From Novosphingobium subterraneum (GTDB taxonomy: Bacteria; Pseudomonadota; Alphaproteobacteria; Sphingomonadales; Sphingomonadaceae), in assembly GCF_000807925.1 (NCBI RefSeq), contig NZ_JRVC01000013.1:96954-160953 (forward strand): a stretch of 64,000 bases of DNA, written 5' to 3'. Position numbers and translations under genes: made by a program. A model generated the notes under the pieces. The model did not search any database, was not told where the DNA came from, and saw only the letters and a program-made list of their open reading frames with translations. Below are positions 1 to 8,458 of the stretch, one piece after another (position 1 is the stretch's first letter; each line of letters begins with the position of its first letter).

Positions 1-1
1 T

Positions 2-946
2 GCCCTCTTCCTGGCGCCGGCGATCACGGCTCCCGCCCTCGCGCAGGATGCCTCGCCCCCGTCGCCCGCCGCCACCCCTGCCCAAACGGCCACTCCCGCT
101 CAGCACACCCCTTCCGCGCAAGGCTCTCAGGACCATGCGGGCATGGACATGCCGGGCATGGATATGACCGACACGAAGGCGTCCGGTAACGGCGCCACGA
201 TGGACATGGGCTCGATGCAGGGCGGCCAGGCCCCGCCGGACGCGCGCAACTCGGACGATTATGCCGACGGCTACCGCAACTCGACGCTGCCGGGCTATGA
301 GATGGCCGACAAGCTCTCAATCCCCAAGATACTTGTCGATGAGCTTGAGTTCACCAGCGGCAACGAGGGTCAGGGCGTGGGCTGGACCGTGCTCGTCACC
401 AAGGGTCAGGACAATGACAAGCTCTGGCTGCGCAGCCAGGGGCTCAAGAACTCCCGCGACCAACGTCTCGATCCGGAGAGCAGCGTCGAGGCGCTGTGGT
501 GGCACAGCAAGAACCCGTTCTGGGGCACGCTGCTCGGGGTCAGGCAGGATCTCGGCAAGGGTGCGACCACCTGGCTGGCCGCCGGCGTCGAGGGACTGGC
601 GCCCTATTGGTTCGACGTCCAGCTCACCGGCTATGTAGGAACCGATGGGCGTCTCGCGGCGCGCGCCAAGGCGTCCTATGAGGTCTTGTTCACCAATCGG
701 TTGATCCTTACGCCGCAGGTGGAGACCAATATCTATTCGAAGCGGTCGAGCGATCGGCAGCTCGGCAGCGGCTTCAGCAATGTCGAGCTGAGCGGACGGT
801 TGCGCTACGAGGTGTCGCGCAAGTTCGCGCCCTATATCGGCTTCGTCTGGGAGCGCGCGTTCGATGGCACGGCGGGCTTCCGACGCCTGCGGGGCGAGGG
901 GTCATCCGAACACCGGCTGGTGATCGGCTTGCGCGCCTGGTGGTGA
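2..946 (+). CDS. copB: Copper resistance protein CopB, 5' end cut by window
   Basis: The reading frame is open from base 2, so the start codon lies to the left of the window. The visible part begins with the end of a signal peptide (ALAQD cleavage region) and a Met/His/Asp-rich stretch (MDMPGMDM, MDMGSM) that would bind copper in the periplasm. After that comes the CopB/PcoB outer-membrane barrel domain, from about residue 90 to the C-terminus, which ends in an aromatic pair as barrel proteins do. CopB works with the multicopper oxidase CopA in copper detoxification. It is a diverged paralogue of the full copB at 13873-14991. The stop overlaps the GTG start of the following MFS gene, so they are probably co-transcribed. 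The family call is firm; the full length cannot be judged. Confidence 0.9.
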   Translation, partial: ALFLAPAITAPALAQDASPPSPAATPAQTATPAQHTPSAQGSQDHAGMDMPGMDMTDTKASGNGATMDMGSMQGGQAPPDARNSDDYADGYRNSTLPGYEMADKLSIPKILVDELEFTSGNEGQGVGWTVLVTKGQDNDKLWLRSQGLKNSRDQRLDPESSVEALWWHSKNPFWGTLLGVRQDLGKGATTWLAAGVEGLAPYWFDVQLTGYVGTDGRLAARAKASYEVLFTNRLILTPQVETNIYSKRSSDRQLGSGFSNVELSGRLRYEVSRKFAPYIGFVWERAFDGTAGFRRLRGEGSSEHRLVIGLRAWW

Positions 947-2181
947 TCCGCGGATGGCCACTCGAGGGGTCGACCGCGAACGCGCCGCGTGACAAGGCTG
1001 GATCGCAAGCCAACGGTCGCTGGCCGGCCTCCTTTTTCGTCTTGTTGCTCGCGGCGGCTGCGGCGTCGGCGGGACAGACGGCCATTCTCGCCTTCCTTCC
1101 GGCACTGGTCGACCCGGCTCGTGGCGCGCTATCGTCAAGCGCTCATGATTTTCATGTCGCGAGCCTGACCGCGGTCCATCCCCTGGCAGCCTTGCTGGCG
1201 GCGCCGCTCTGGGGCTGGATCGCGGACCGGGTCGACTATCGGGCGATGTTGCGCGCAGCGCTGGTCATCCTCGCCCTGGTGACCGCGCCGATCGGCCTCG
1301 TCGGGCTGCCTGAGCTTTATGCATTGCGCCTGGTGGCGGGGATGGCGTCGGCCGCCATCATACCGTTGGGCTTGCTCTGCGCGAGCTTTGCCGCAAACGA
1401 GCGCGCGGACCAGGCGCGGCGCTTCACCTGGCTGACCGCCTTCTTGTTTCTGGGCGATCTCGCCGGTCCGCTGGTGGCGGAGGTCTCGGCCGCGATCCTG
1501 CCCCGCGCTCCCCTCATGATCCTCGCTTTCGGCATCGGTGCCGTCGGGGCGGCGCTTTGCGCCGTGCGTCTGCCGCGCTGGTGTGCACCTTGCATCGATG
1601 GCGGAGACCTGCCCGCGCCGACGCTCGGCGCGACGCTGATCCTGCTTTTCGTCACGATCGTCGCGGGCGGCGGGCTGGCGGCGATGCATGTCAATCTCCT
1701 GGTGACGCGGAGCGTCATTTCGCTGAGCCGCGAAGAGATCGCCTGGATGCTCAGTCTCTGCGGATTGGGCATGCTGGCAGCACAGATCTTCCATGCGAGG
1801 CTCGATTGGCTGGTGACCATGCCGAGGCGGCTTGCGGGGCTGACGCTCGGCCTGCTGGCTGCGGCGCTCTTCCTGTTCCCTGTCGCCGCGAGCATGGCCG
1901 AACTCAGTGGGATCATCGTTGCTGCCGGCTGGAGCTCGGCAACCCTTCGATTGGTCACCAGCTTCTGGATCAGCGGTGCGGCAGCCCCTTCGGGTCTGAA
2001 GCTCGGTCTCCAGCATTCCGCCGCCAGCATCGGGCAGGCGCTCGCGCCGCTGGCGATCGCCGTCGTCGCTCCCGGGGCGCAGCACTTAGTCTTGTGGGGG
2101 ATTGGTGGTCTGTCGCTGGCGCTGCTTGTGTCCTTGCCGCTCGCCTGGAGGCCGCGCGCCATCGTGAAATCTTCAGCGTGA
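940..2181 (+). CDS. MFS transporter in the copper cluster
   Basis: A 413-residue hydrophobic protein with about 12 predicted membrane segments and an MFS loop 2-3 motif (GWIADRVDYR, about residues 91-100). The GTG start at 940 lies inside the end of copB (7-bp overlap), which implies translational coupling. A later start is possible because the first 26 residues are not hydrophobic. Position behind copB suggests export of a metal complex or another toxic compound, but no substrate can be read from the sequence. A long open frame on the opposite strand over this gene is only a high-GC shadow. Confidence is high for the family and low for the substrate. Confidence 0.8.
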   Translation: MVIRGWPLEGSTANAPRDKAGSQANGRWPASFFVLLLAAAAASAGQTAILAFLPALVDPARGALSSSAHDFHVASLTAVHPLAALLAAPLWGWIADRVDYRAMLRAALVILALVTAPIGLVGLPELYALRLVAGMASAAIIPLGLLCASFAANERADQARRFTWLTAFLFLGDLAGPLVAEVSAAILPRAPLMILAFGIGAVGAALCAVRLPRWCAPCIDGGDLPAPTLGATLILLFVTIVAGGGLAAMHVNLLVTRSVISLSREEIAWMLSLCGLGMLAAQIFHARLDWLVTMPRRLAGLTLGLLAAALFLFPVAASMAELSGIIVAAGWSSATLRLVTSFWISGAAAPSGLKLGLQHSAASIGQALAPLAIAVVAPGAQHLVLWGIGGLSLALLVSLPLAWRPRAIVKSSA

Positions 2182-2183
2182 TG

Positions 2184-2209
2184 AGGGGTAGGGGGCATCA
2201 ATGCGTATA
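2184..2209 (+). promoter_or_regulatory. Predicted ECF sigma promoter before the DUF411 gene
   Basis: AGGGGT at 2184-2189, then ATGCGTATA at 2201-2209, with the first base of AGGG exactly 17 bases before the second block. The same two blocks with the same spacing occur before the TonB receptor, copA, the anti-sigma gene and copC. It ends 40 bases before the ATG at 2250. This is the least perfect copy, with two differences from CTGCGTATT. Confidence 0.6.
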
Positions 2210-2249
2210 GATCATTAGGAACCCTATCGCATGCTTCCGGGAGCCGTTC

Positions 2250-2687
2250 ATGAAGACCCGTCTTTCTGCCGCCTTGCTGTTCCTCGCCCTGCCCGGCGCA
2301 GCGCTTGCGGCGAATGATGTCGTCGTCCACCGGGACCCGGGTTGTGGATGCTGTGAGAAGTGGGCCCAGGCGCTTCGCGCGAAGCTGGGCCGCACGGTCG
2401 TCATGCGCGACGATGCGTCGCGCGGGGCGCTTCAGCGGAGGGCCGGCATGCCGGGCACGCTGGCATCCTGCCACAGCGCGATGGTTGATGGCTATCTGAT
2501 CGAGGGCCATGTCCCGGTCGCCGATATCAAGCGCCTGCTGGCAACCCGTCCCGTAGGCGTCAGAGGCATTGCGGTGGCGGGGATGCCGATCGGCTCGGAG
2601 GGCATGGAAGTGGCAGGCGCCGCCCGCCAACCCTATGCGGTGGTGTCGTTCGGCAGTTCGGGCCAGAAGGTCTTCGCGCGGCATTGA
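2250..2687 (+). CDS. DUF411 metal-binding periplasmic protein
   Basis: A 145-residue protein with a clear signal peptide (cleavage after about residue 20, AALAAND) and the DUF411 domain. The hallmark motif is GCGCCEKW at about residues 32-39, with three cysteines suited to binding copper. A further Cys (LASCHS) lies near residue 72. DUF411 proteins are usually found in copper or mercury resistance islands and are thought to bind or deliver metal in the periplasm. The gene is preceded by a predicted ECF-type promoter (2184-2209) shared with copA and copC, so it is probably induced by the same metal stress. Family assignment is secure; biochemical role is not established by the sequence. Confidence 0.88.
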   Translation: MKTRLSAALLFLALPGAALAANDVVVHRDPGCGCCEKWAQALRAKLGRTVVMRDDASRGALQRRAGMPGTLASCHSAMVDGYLIEGHVPVADIKRLLATRPVGVRGIAVAGMPIGSEGMEVAGAARQPYAVVSFGSSGQKVFARH

Positions 2688-2753
2688 TCACGCACGCCTC
2701 GGCTCTCGCTGGTGATTTCCTGTTTGAATGACTGGGACTTGCTCGCCCCCACC

Positions 2754-2763
2754 TGTATAGTCA
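2754..2763. promoter_or_regulatory. Possible HutC-type half-conserved operator before the GntR gene
   Basis: TGTATAGTCA matches the perfect palindrome TGTATATACA found before the TonB receptor at 8 of 10 positions. It sits four bases upstream of the ATG at 2768, a place where a bound repressor would block its own expression. The match is weak enough that chance cannot be excluded. Confidence 0.35.
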
Positions 2764-2767
2764 TTTG

Positions 2768-3568
2768 ATGCATGCTCCCGCTCGCCCCCATAGCCGCGCA
2801 TCCGCTCCCCGGACGAAAGCTGCTTCTGTGGGCGAACCCGCGGTCGACGCTGCCGGTGCGGAGAAGCAACCTCGCTATGTGGCGATCAAAGACAGCATTT
2901 TCGAGGACATCCGGGAAGGTCGCCTGAAGCCCGGCGACCAGACGCCGTCAGAGGCCGAGCTCGTCGAGACGTTCAAAGTCTCGCGCATGACCGCAAACCG
3001 GGCGTTGCGGGAACTGCAATCGGCCGGTGTCGTGGTACGGCGGGCGGGGCGGGGCAGCTTTGTCGCCGAGCCCCGGCCGATCGGGCAGCTGATCGAGATC
3101 CGCAACATCGCGGAGGAGGTGCGCGGCAGGGGCCACGCCTATCGCGCGCGCGTCATTTATAATATCGAGATACGGGCTGATGCGGAAAGGGCAGCTCTGC
3201 TGGAAGTCGGCTTGGGCACGCGCCTCTTCCATTCGCTTATCGTCCATCACGAGACCGAATTCCCAATTCAGGTCGAGGAGCGCTTTGTGCTGGCATCTGC
3301 TGCGCCACGCTACGGAGAGAGGGATTTCAGCGCCTCGACGCCGAATGAATATCTGACACGTGTTGCCCCGCTCGAGCGAGTAGAGCACCGGGTGTGCGCG
3401 GCGATGCCGGATACAGCCATGCGAACAATGCTGGGCCTCGCTGAAGGAGAACCAGTGCTAATGATGACGCGCAGAACCTGGAGTCGCGGACGTCTCGTAT
3501 CGCACGCTTGGCTCACGCACCCGGGCAATCGGTTCGAGCTATCGGCGGCTTTTTCTGTTGGGACCTAG
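2768..3568 (+). CDS. GntR-family regulator, HutC-like, with UTRA ligand domain
   Basis: A 266-residue protein. After a low-complexity N-terminus comes a GntR winged helix, about residues 35-105 (PSEAELVETFKVSRMTANRA), followed by a UTRA effector domain. The sequence through the linker (SFVAEPRP, LIEIRNIAEEVRGRGH) resembles the histidine-utilization repressor HutC. I chose ATG 2768 over the TTG one codon earlier. It is convergent with the PepSY-PepSY-TonB operon (three bases between stops). A perfect TGTATATACA palindrome, a HutC-type operator core, lies before that receptor. No hut enzymes are in the window, so the ligand may be urocanate, histidine or a related imidazole compound. This is inference. 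Confidence 0.85.
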   Translation: MHAPARPHSRASAPRTKAASVGEPAVDAAGAEKQPRYVAIKDSIFEDIREGRLKPGDQTPSEAELVETFKVSRMTANRALRELQSAGVVVRRAGRGSFVAEPRPIGQLIEIRNIAEEVRGRGHAYRARVIYNIEIRADAERAALLEVGLGTRLFHSLIVHHETEFPIQVEERFVLASAAPRYGERDFSASTPNEYLTRVAPLERVEHRVCAAMPDTAMRTMLGLAEGEPVLMMTRRTWSRGRLVSHAWLTHPGNRFELSAAFSVGT

Positions 3569-3571
3569 CGA

Positions 3572-4306
3572 TCAGCCCGCGCCCAACTTGACGGCCGATT
3601 TGCGCCTGCGCCGCAACCATCGCACGTCGGCGCGACTGAAGCTCTTAAACAGCAGGTAGAAGCCCGTCCCCGACAGCCACAAAGTACCGAACGCAACGAA
3701 GACGATCAGCGGGTGATTGAAGCTGGTGCGGTTCACATAGTCCATATTGTGGAGCATCCAGAAGAAATCCCAGGTGCGCCATGTGTCGCCGCGCATGACC
3801 AGGAATCGGCCGGTGTCGGCGGAGATGTAGGCGCTGCTGTTCTCTGCGTCCGCGAAATCCAGTCGCCACATGGTGCCTTCGTGCTCGCGCGCTTCCACAT
3901 TCGGTTCGGCGAGCAACGTTGCCTTGCGGATCGGTGCTTCATTCACCATCGTCGCGACGTCGCGCGCGACCTGCTCGTCGACCCGAACCGGGGCGCCGCT
4001 CGTCGCGTCGATTAGCCGCGTGCCCGTGGTGGATCGAAGCTCGTAGACGGGGCGTGTGGCAAGGGACCGCAAGGCGATGCCGAGCACGGGACCATCAAGA
4101 GCGAGCTTTGCCGGCGCAATATAGTCACCGGCAGGTAGGGCGTGCTGATGGCTGGCCTGCGCACTGTGTCCGCCGACCTTCTCCTGATCGAGCAAGGCCA
4201 TCATCGAGCCGCTCAGAGCCCAAAGGAGAAACTGCACGCCCAGGATCAGGCCGACCCATTTGTGGATGCGCCGAAAAAAGAGCGGGGTGAACCGGATTTT
4301 CTTCAT
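3572..4306 (-). CDS. PepSY-associated membrane protein (second of a pair)
   Basis: A 244-residue protein with one N-terminal membrane helix (about residues 18-40), a periplasmic PepSY-like region and a second helix near residues 200-225 followed by a basic tail. PepSY-TM proteins often accompany TonB receptors and may take part in periplasmic reduction or release of imported metal complexes. The start at 4306 is chosen because it overlaps the upstream PepSY stop as ATGA and has an AAGAAGAAGG-type ribosome site. A longer frame reaching 4351 lies inside the upstream gene and is not needed. It is the last gene of the TonB-PepSY-PepSY operon. Confidence 0.8.
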   Translation of the reverse strand: MKKIRFTPLFFRRIHKWVGLILGVQFLLWALSGSMMALLDQEKVGGHSAQASHQHALPAGDYIAPAKLALDGPVLGIALRSLATRPVYELRSTTGTRLIDATSGAPVRVDEQVARDVATMVNEAPIRKATLLAEPNVEAREHEGTMWRLDFADAENSSAYISADTGRFLVMRGDTWRTWDFFWMLHNMDYVNRTSFNHPLIVFVAFGTLWLSGTGFYLLFKSFSRADVRWLRRRRKSAVKLGAG

Positions 4307-5007
4307 GCCTTCTTCTTCCTGCGCCGCGGGAACGACCAAAGCAGCAGCCAAGCCCCGGCCAGCGCCATGGCAAGGGCACTCCAGGTCGCCACGCGCAGCA
4401 GCGGATTGTTGACGTCGGAGCGATCGTCATAGTCCATGATGTGCAGCATCCACGCGAAATCGAACACGCGCCACAGCGCATGGCGGCGCGAGATCAGCTC
4501 ACCGGTCTGCGGAGAGAGATACAGGGTTGGCCGGTTCCAGGCATCGAATTCGACCTGCCAATAGGGAGGCTTGCGCGCCTGCATTTCCAGTGGCGCCGTC
4601 GTCAGCAGCCGGGCTGCGACGATGTCCCCGGTGCCGCTGTAGATGCGCCGAGCGGCGGCGCGGATTTGTGCCTCGCTCAAATCGGGGATGGGCTGTCCCG
4701 AACCTGCATCGAAGAGTCTTGGACCACCCGAGGTTTGCGCGCGCCAGACGGGCTGATCCATGAACCGTTGCAGGCGGATCTCGGACGCGTCGGGAGCCGA
4801 TTGAACAATCCGCGCCGGCGGGACGAAGCTCGCAAGGTCGATGGGGGCGACGACCGGTGGGCGGACCAGATCGTCGCCATGGATGATGTCGATATGGACG
4901 GCCACCATATAGAAGCCGGTCAGCGTCCAGAGCAGAACCTGGACGCCGACGATCAGGGCCAGCCACTTGTGCGTCCGGCGGATGACCAAAGGCCAGCGAA
5001 TTGCCAT
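4303..5007 (-). CDS. PepSY-associated membrane protein (first of a pair)
   Basis: A 234-residue protein with the same plan as its downstream neighbour: N-terminal helix at about residues 12-35, a soluble PepSY-like middle and a C-terminal helix ending in a lysine/arginine tail. The two probably arose by duplication. The ATG at 5007 lies 10 bases after the receptor stop and follows a GAAGGG ribosome site. Its stop overlaps the next start (ATGA). The three genes therefore form a single translationally linked operon. Its role is likely to be in handling the substrate brought in by the receptor, perhaps with the paired protein as a heterodimer. The family call rests on topology and context. Confidence 0.8.
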   Translation of the reverse strand: MAIRWPLVIRRTHKWLALIVGVQVLLWTLTGFYMVAVHIDIIHGDDLVRPPVVAPIDLASFVPPARIVQSAPDASEIRLQRFMDQPVWRAQTSGGPRLFDAGSGQPIPDLSEAQIRAAARRIYSGTGDIVAARLLTTAPLEMQARKPPYWQVEFDAWNRPTLYLSPQTGELISRRHALWRVFDFAWMLHIMDYDDRSDVNNPLLRVATWSALAMALAGAWLLLWSFPRRRKKKA

Positions 5008-5017
5008 GTGCTGCCCT

Positions 5018-7720
5018 TCAGAACGCGGTTCGGAAGCCGGCGTAGAAGCGCCGTCCGAGCAGATCATAGGTCATCGTGTCGGTGTTGGCATCGGTGAAGC
5101 TCTGGATATAGGGCGCCTTGCGGTCGAACAGATTATCGGCCCCGATCTGGAAACGTGTCTTCTCGTCGATCGCGAAGGCAAGCTGAAGATTGTGGTAGAA
5201 GACGTTCGGCGTGCGGTAGCCGATGTCGCCGGCCGATGCGTTGAAGTCGGTCGCCTTGCCGATCCATTGTGTCGACCAGGTCGCGCTGATGCCGTCCTTT
5301 TCCGCCGTCAGCACGCCATAACCACGCCATTTCGGATAGCCGCCATTGCCGCCCCCGATAAACCCGTCGAAATAGATCGGCGCGCCGCCGGGGAAGGGGT
5401 TTACGACATATTTGTTGAGATAGGTCATGTTGAGATCCAAGGAGATCTTCACCTCGCCCACCGCACCACTGTACACCAGACCCAGATCGAGACCATTCAT
5501 CTCCTCGCGGCCGGTGTTGATGGGCTGGGCGGAGAGGTAAGTGACCTCGCCGGTCAGCGCGCTGCGCGTAAAGTCGCTGCAGAACGGGTGCGACAGGTTC
5601 TGGCTCGCATAGCAGACTGCGAGCTTGGTCGAGCCGGGAATGGCCCGGATCGCGTCCTTGATCTTGATGTCGAACCAGTCTGCCGTCAGCGACAACCCTG
5701 GGATGATGCCGCGCGGCGATATCACCGTACCAACGGTCCAGGTCGTGGAGCTTTCGGGCCGAAGGCTCTGGTTACCGCCCACTGTGGTGAGGATCGTGGT
5801 GCCGAGCTGCGTATAGTTGGCCGGCACACCGGACGCCTGACAATTGGCGATCAAGGTCACGTTGCCGCTGGAGGTGTAGCGCGAGCAGGGATCGGTCGTG
5901 GTCAGATTGCCTTCCGAGACGCCGCCGAAAAGCTCCGGCACGTTGGGAATGCGAAAGCCCGTCCCATAAGTGCCGCGCAGACGGATGCTGTCATTGACTA
6001 CCCAGTCGGCACTGAGCTTGTAATTCCAGTCGCTCCCGAAGAGATTATAGTCTGAGTAGCGGACTGCGCCATCGAGCGTGAGCGCCTTGGCGAAAGCTGT
6101 GTTGGCAAGCACCGGCACCGATAGCTCGAGATAGGCTTCCTTGGCGGTGCTCGAGCCCGAAATAGGATCCTGCTGATTGACGTTCGCCACGCCGAGCACC
6201 GTCAACGGGTCGGGATCGCGCCAGCCTTTTTCGCGCCGATAGACCACGCCGGTGGCGAAGGACACCGCGCCGGCTGGAAGGGAGAAGAGATCGCCGTTGA
6301 GGTCAGCCGTGACCGTGCCGAGTTCGTTGCCTCCGCGATCGCGCGAGGTGAACAGAATATAATCCAGAACCTGAGGTGTCAGGTCTCCGAACCCAAGATA
6401 GTCACCGCAGGGGATGGCCGCGCCCGCCGTGCTGGAGCATTTGCTCCTGTCGAGCGTGTTCGCGACGCGCTCGAGATTGGCGATGTTGGTCGAGCCGTCG
6501 ACGGCCGTGTTACGCCCGAAGCTGCCCGCGACTTCCCAGGCCCAGTCGTTCGCCAGCTTGCCGCGCAGCCCGAAGGTGCCTTGCCAGGTATCGGTCTCCT
6601 GGAAGAAGTGGCGCGCGCCGGGTTCGGCGAGGCGGCGCTGGGCCAGGACCAGGTTCTGGCCGGTCGGATTGGTCGGATTGCTGGCTGGTATTGAGAGATT
6701 GCGCAGCGTGCCGGGTGTAGCGATCTGATTCGACTTGCGGAACGTATAGAGGAACTCGCCGAACGCCTGGATACCGTCGGTCAGCGCATAGTCCGCGAAG
6801 AAGGCCGTGCTGACGCGCTCGACTGGGCTGACCGCATTGAGAAACGGGTTCGAGTTGAAGTTGTGCTTGGCGGGACTGTAAGGCTCGTAGAAGTTCCCGT
6901 TCCCTCCGGGTACCTGGTTGAAGTTGATCTGTTGGCCGTTGGGCAGCACCGCGCGTCCGCCGATCGTCGAGGCGCTGTTGACGCAGCTCAGCGAGCCCGG
7001 CGTCGTTTCAGCGAGCGAGCAGGGCGCACGCGAGGCCATGTTGACGGCGCTGGTCTTCTGGTAGGTGACTGCTGCCATGAACCCGCCACGATCGTTGCGA
7101 ATGCCCCAAAGTAGGTCCGCGGTGAGATCGGAGCCGTCGCCGCGCTCGGTAATGCCTTGTCGGACGCTGAGACCCAGGCCTTCATAATCGGTGCGCGTGA
7201 CAAGGTTGACCACGCCGGCCATGGCATCGGCCCCGTAGATAGCGGACGCGCCATCCTTGAGGACATCGGTGCGTGCCAGCGCCACGACCGGGATCATGTT
7301 GAGATCGGGTGAGGAATTGGCGCCGGTGCCGCCCGCGACGAGGCGTCGGCCGTTGAGGAGCACGAGTGTGCGCTTGATGCCGAGGCCGCGCAGATTGACC
7401 TGAGCAGTGCCATAACCGTTGTTGGTCCAGTAGGCCGATGTCTGGTTGCCCGCGAAGCCGGCATTGGCCGGCAAACGCTGCAAGGCGGTTTCGATATTGA
7501 CGATGCCGGTATTTTGGATCTGCTCGGCGGTGACCACGGTGGCCGGTCCAACCCCGGCCAGATCCTGCCGACGGATTCGTGAGCCGGTAACGACGATGTC
7601 GCTGTCATCCCCCAGGACTTGTGCTTTTGGCTGCGGTGTCGGATCGGCCTGAGCGAGAGCCGGCGCGGCGTAGCCCGCGACGATGGCGGCGCTGCCGAGC
7701 AGGGCCATCCTGATGGTCAT
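5018..7720 (-). CDS. TonB-dependent outer-membrane receptor
   Basis: A 900-residue receptor with a signal peptide ending ALAQA, a TonB-box-like stretch (DIVVTGSRI, about residues 42-50), a plug domain to about residue 190 and a C-terminal beta-barrel ending in Phe (AGFRTAF). ATG 7720 follows GGGGGA, a better start than the TTG two codons before. It belongs to the broad OMR/IroN-type receptors common in sphingomonads; no substrate is evident. It leads an operon with two PepSY proteins. Two control elements lie upstream: a TGTATATACA palindrome (7766-7775) and an ECF-type promoter (7844-7869) matching those of the copper genes. This joint control suggests import or sensing of a metal complex, perhaps with a histidine-like ligand. 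Confidence 0.9.
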   Translation of the reverse strand: MTIRMALLGSAAIVAGYAAPALAQADPTPQPKAQVLGDDSDIVVTGSRIRRQDLAGVGPATVVTAEQIQNTGIVNIETALQRLPANAGFAGNQTSAYWTNNGYGTAQVNLRGLGIKRTLVLLNGRRLVAGGTGANSSPDLNMIPVVALARTDVLKDGASAIYGADAMAGVVNLVTRTDYEGLGLSVRQGITERGDGSDLTADLLWGIRNDRGGFMAAVTYQKTSAVNMASRAPCSLAETTPGSLSCVNSASTIGGRAVLPNGQQINFNQVPGGNGNFYEPYSPAKHNFNSNPFLNAVSPVERVSTAFFADYALTDGIQAFGEFLYTFRKSNQIATPGTLRNLSIPASNPTNPTGQNLVLAQRRLAEPGARHFFQETDTWQGTFGLRGKLANDWAWEVAGSFGRNTAVDGSTNIANLERVANTLDRSKCSSTAGAAIPCGDYLGFGDLTPQVLDYILFTSRDRGGNELGTVTADLNGDLFSLPAGAVSFATGVVYRREKGWRDPDPLTVLGVANVNQQDPISGSSTAKEAYLELSVPVLANTAFAKALTLDGAVRYSDYNLFGSDWNYKLSADWVVNDSIRLRGTYGTGFRIPNVPELFGGVSEGNLTTTDPCSRYTSSGNVTLIANCQASGVPANYTQLGTTILTTVGGNQSLRPESSTTWTVGTVISPRGIIPGLSLTADWFDIKIKDAIRAIPGSTKLAVCYASQNLSHPFCSDFTRSALTGEVTYLSAQPINTGREEMNGLDLGLVYSGAVGEVKISLDLNMTYLNKYVVNPFPGGAPIYFDGFIGGGNGGYPKWRGYGVLTAEKDGISATWSTQWIGKATDFNASAGDIGYRTPNVFYHNLQLAFAIDEKTRFQIGADNLFDRKAPYIQSFTDANTDTMTYDLLGRRFYAGFRTAF

Positions 7721-7765
7721 GTGCAATCCCCCTGACGTTTTAGAACAGCCACAGACAACATCAGT

Positions 7766-7775
7766 TGTATATACA
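7766..7775. promoter_or_regulatory. TGTATATACA palindrome, predicted HutC-type operator
   Basis: A perfect 10-base palindrome, TGTATATACA, 46 bases before the receptor ATG. It matches the operator core known for HutC-type GntR regulators, and a HutC-like gene sits at the far end of this operon. It lies between the predicted ECF -10 block and the start codon, where a repressor could block elongation or an additional promoter. Confidence 0.6.
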
Positions 7776-7843
7776 GGTCAACAGTATTTTTCCTGTTTTT
7801 CCAATACCTTATTCTCGTGAAATTTAGATATAGATATAGCTAT

Positions 7844-7869
7844 AATACGCACGCCAGACGTCGAACCCT
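7844..7869 (-). promoter_or_regulatory. Predicted ECF sigma promoter before the TonB receptor operon
   Basis: On the minus strand, AGGGTT (7869-7864) is followed, with AGGG starting 17 bases ahead, by GTGCGTATT (7852-7844). It differs by one base from the CTGCGTATT seen before copA, copC and the anti-sigma gene. It would start transcription about 115 bases before the receptor ATG. Confidence 0.6.
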
Positions 7870-8458
7870 CATGACTGAAGAGATATTTTTGCGAGCGCTC
7901 ATTTGTAAAGCTGCTGAGATAGGAGATAGAATATCATATCGTAATACAGCCTCGCACGCTTCGATTTGATGATCGGGACATTTGGCCGGCAAGAATGCGA
8001 AGCGGCATGATCACATGTTATTGGTGTCGGCGTGATATACCTAGGTATAGCGCTAGAGATGCTCCGGGAACATTAGTCCTTTGCTGAGCTTGCACGCGCC
8101 AGGGAAAGTAATACCGATGCGGACCGCATTTGATCCTCGTTTCCTGGATGTGTCGCGCCTTCTTCCGGATTGAGCCGCAGGTTCGCCTTTTGAGGCAGAT
8201 GAAACGACTCCTGACGAAACGTCGTGCGACGAGTCCGGCGACCTGAGATCGTCGCGCAGCCACTGGGTCACTTGGCGATGATCCAATCCGGTTCGGCAGT
8301 GGCGGCGCAGTCCTCGAACGTCGATCGCATCCGCGGAGCCGACGGGCCGGCTTGTGCATGAGCCGCCCTGATTTTGCCGCTGGGCAGTACGGCAGGTTGC
8401 GAAAAATGCTTGCTGTGTCCCGGTCGGCGCGCGGGCGTGCAGCTCGCGCCTCGCACGA
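7870..8458. other. Intergenic region with a 14-bp palindrome
   Basis: About 590 bases with no credible gene. Open frames here lack a ribosome site and any family resemblance. The notable element is a perfect 14-base palindrome TATACCTAGGTATA at 8036-8049. A near copy (ATACTTAGGTATAG) is found at 10011-10024. No tRNA or terminator could be recognised. Confidence 0.5.
8036..8049. promoter_or_regulatory. Palindrome TATACCTAGGTATA, possible regulator binding site
   Basis: A perfect 14-base dyad. The 14 bases 8037-8050 match 10011-10024 at 13 positions. LuxR/FixJ-type response regulators bind short dyads of this kind, and a FixJ-like gene lies at 11102-11725, but the link is only by proximity. 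Confidence 0.35.

Noticed and set aside
1317..2684. A 455-codon minus-strand frame opposite the MFS and DUF411 genes
   Set aside because: Shadow of two supported genes, with no ribosome site or family match.
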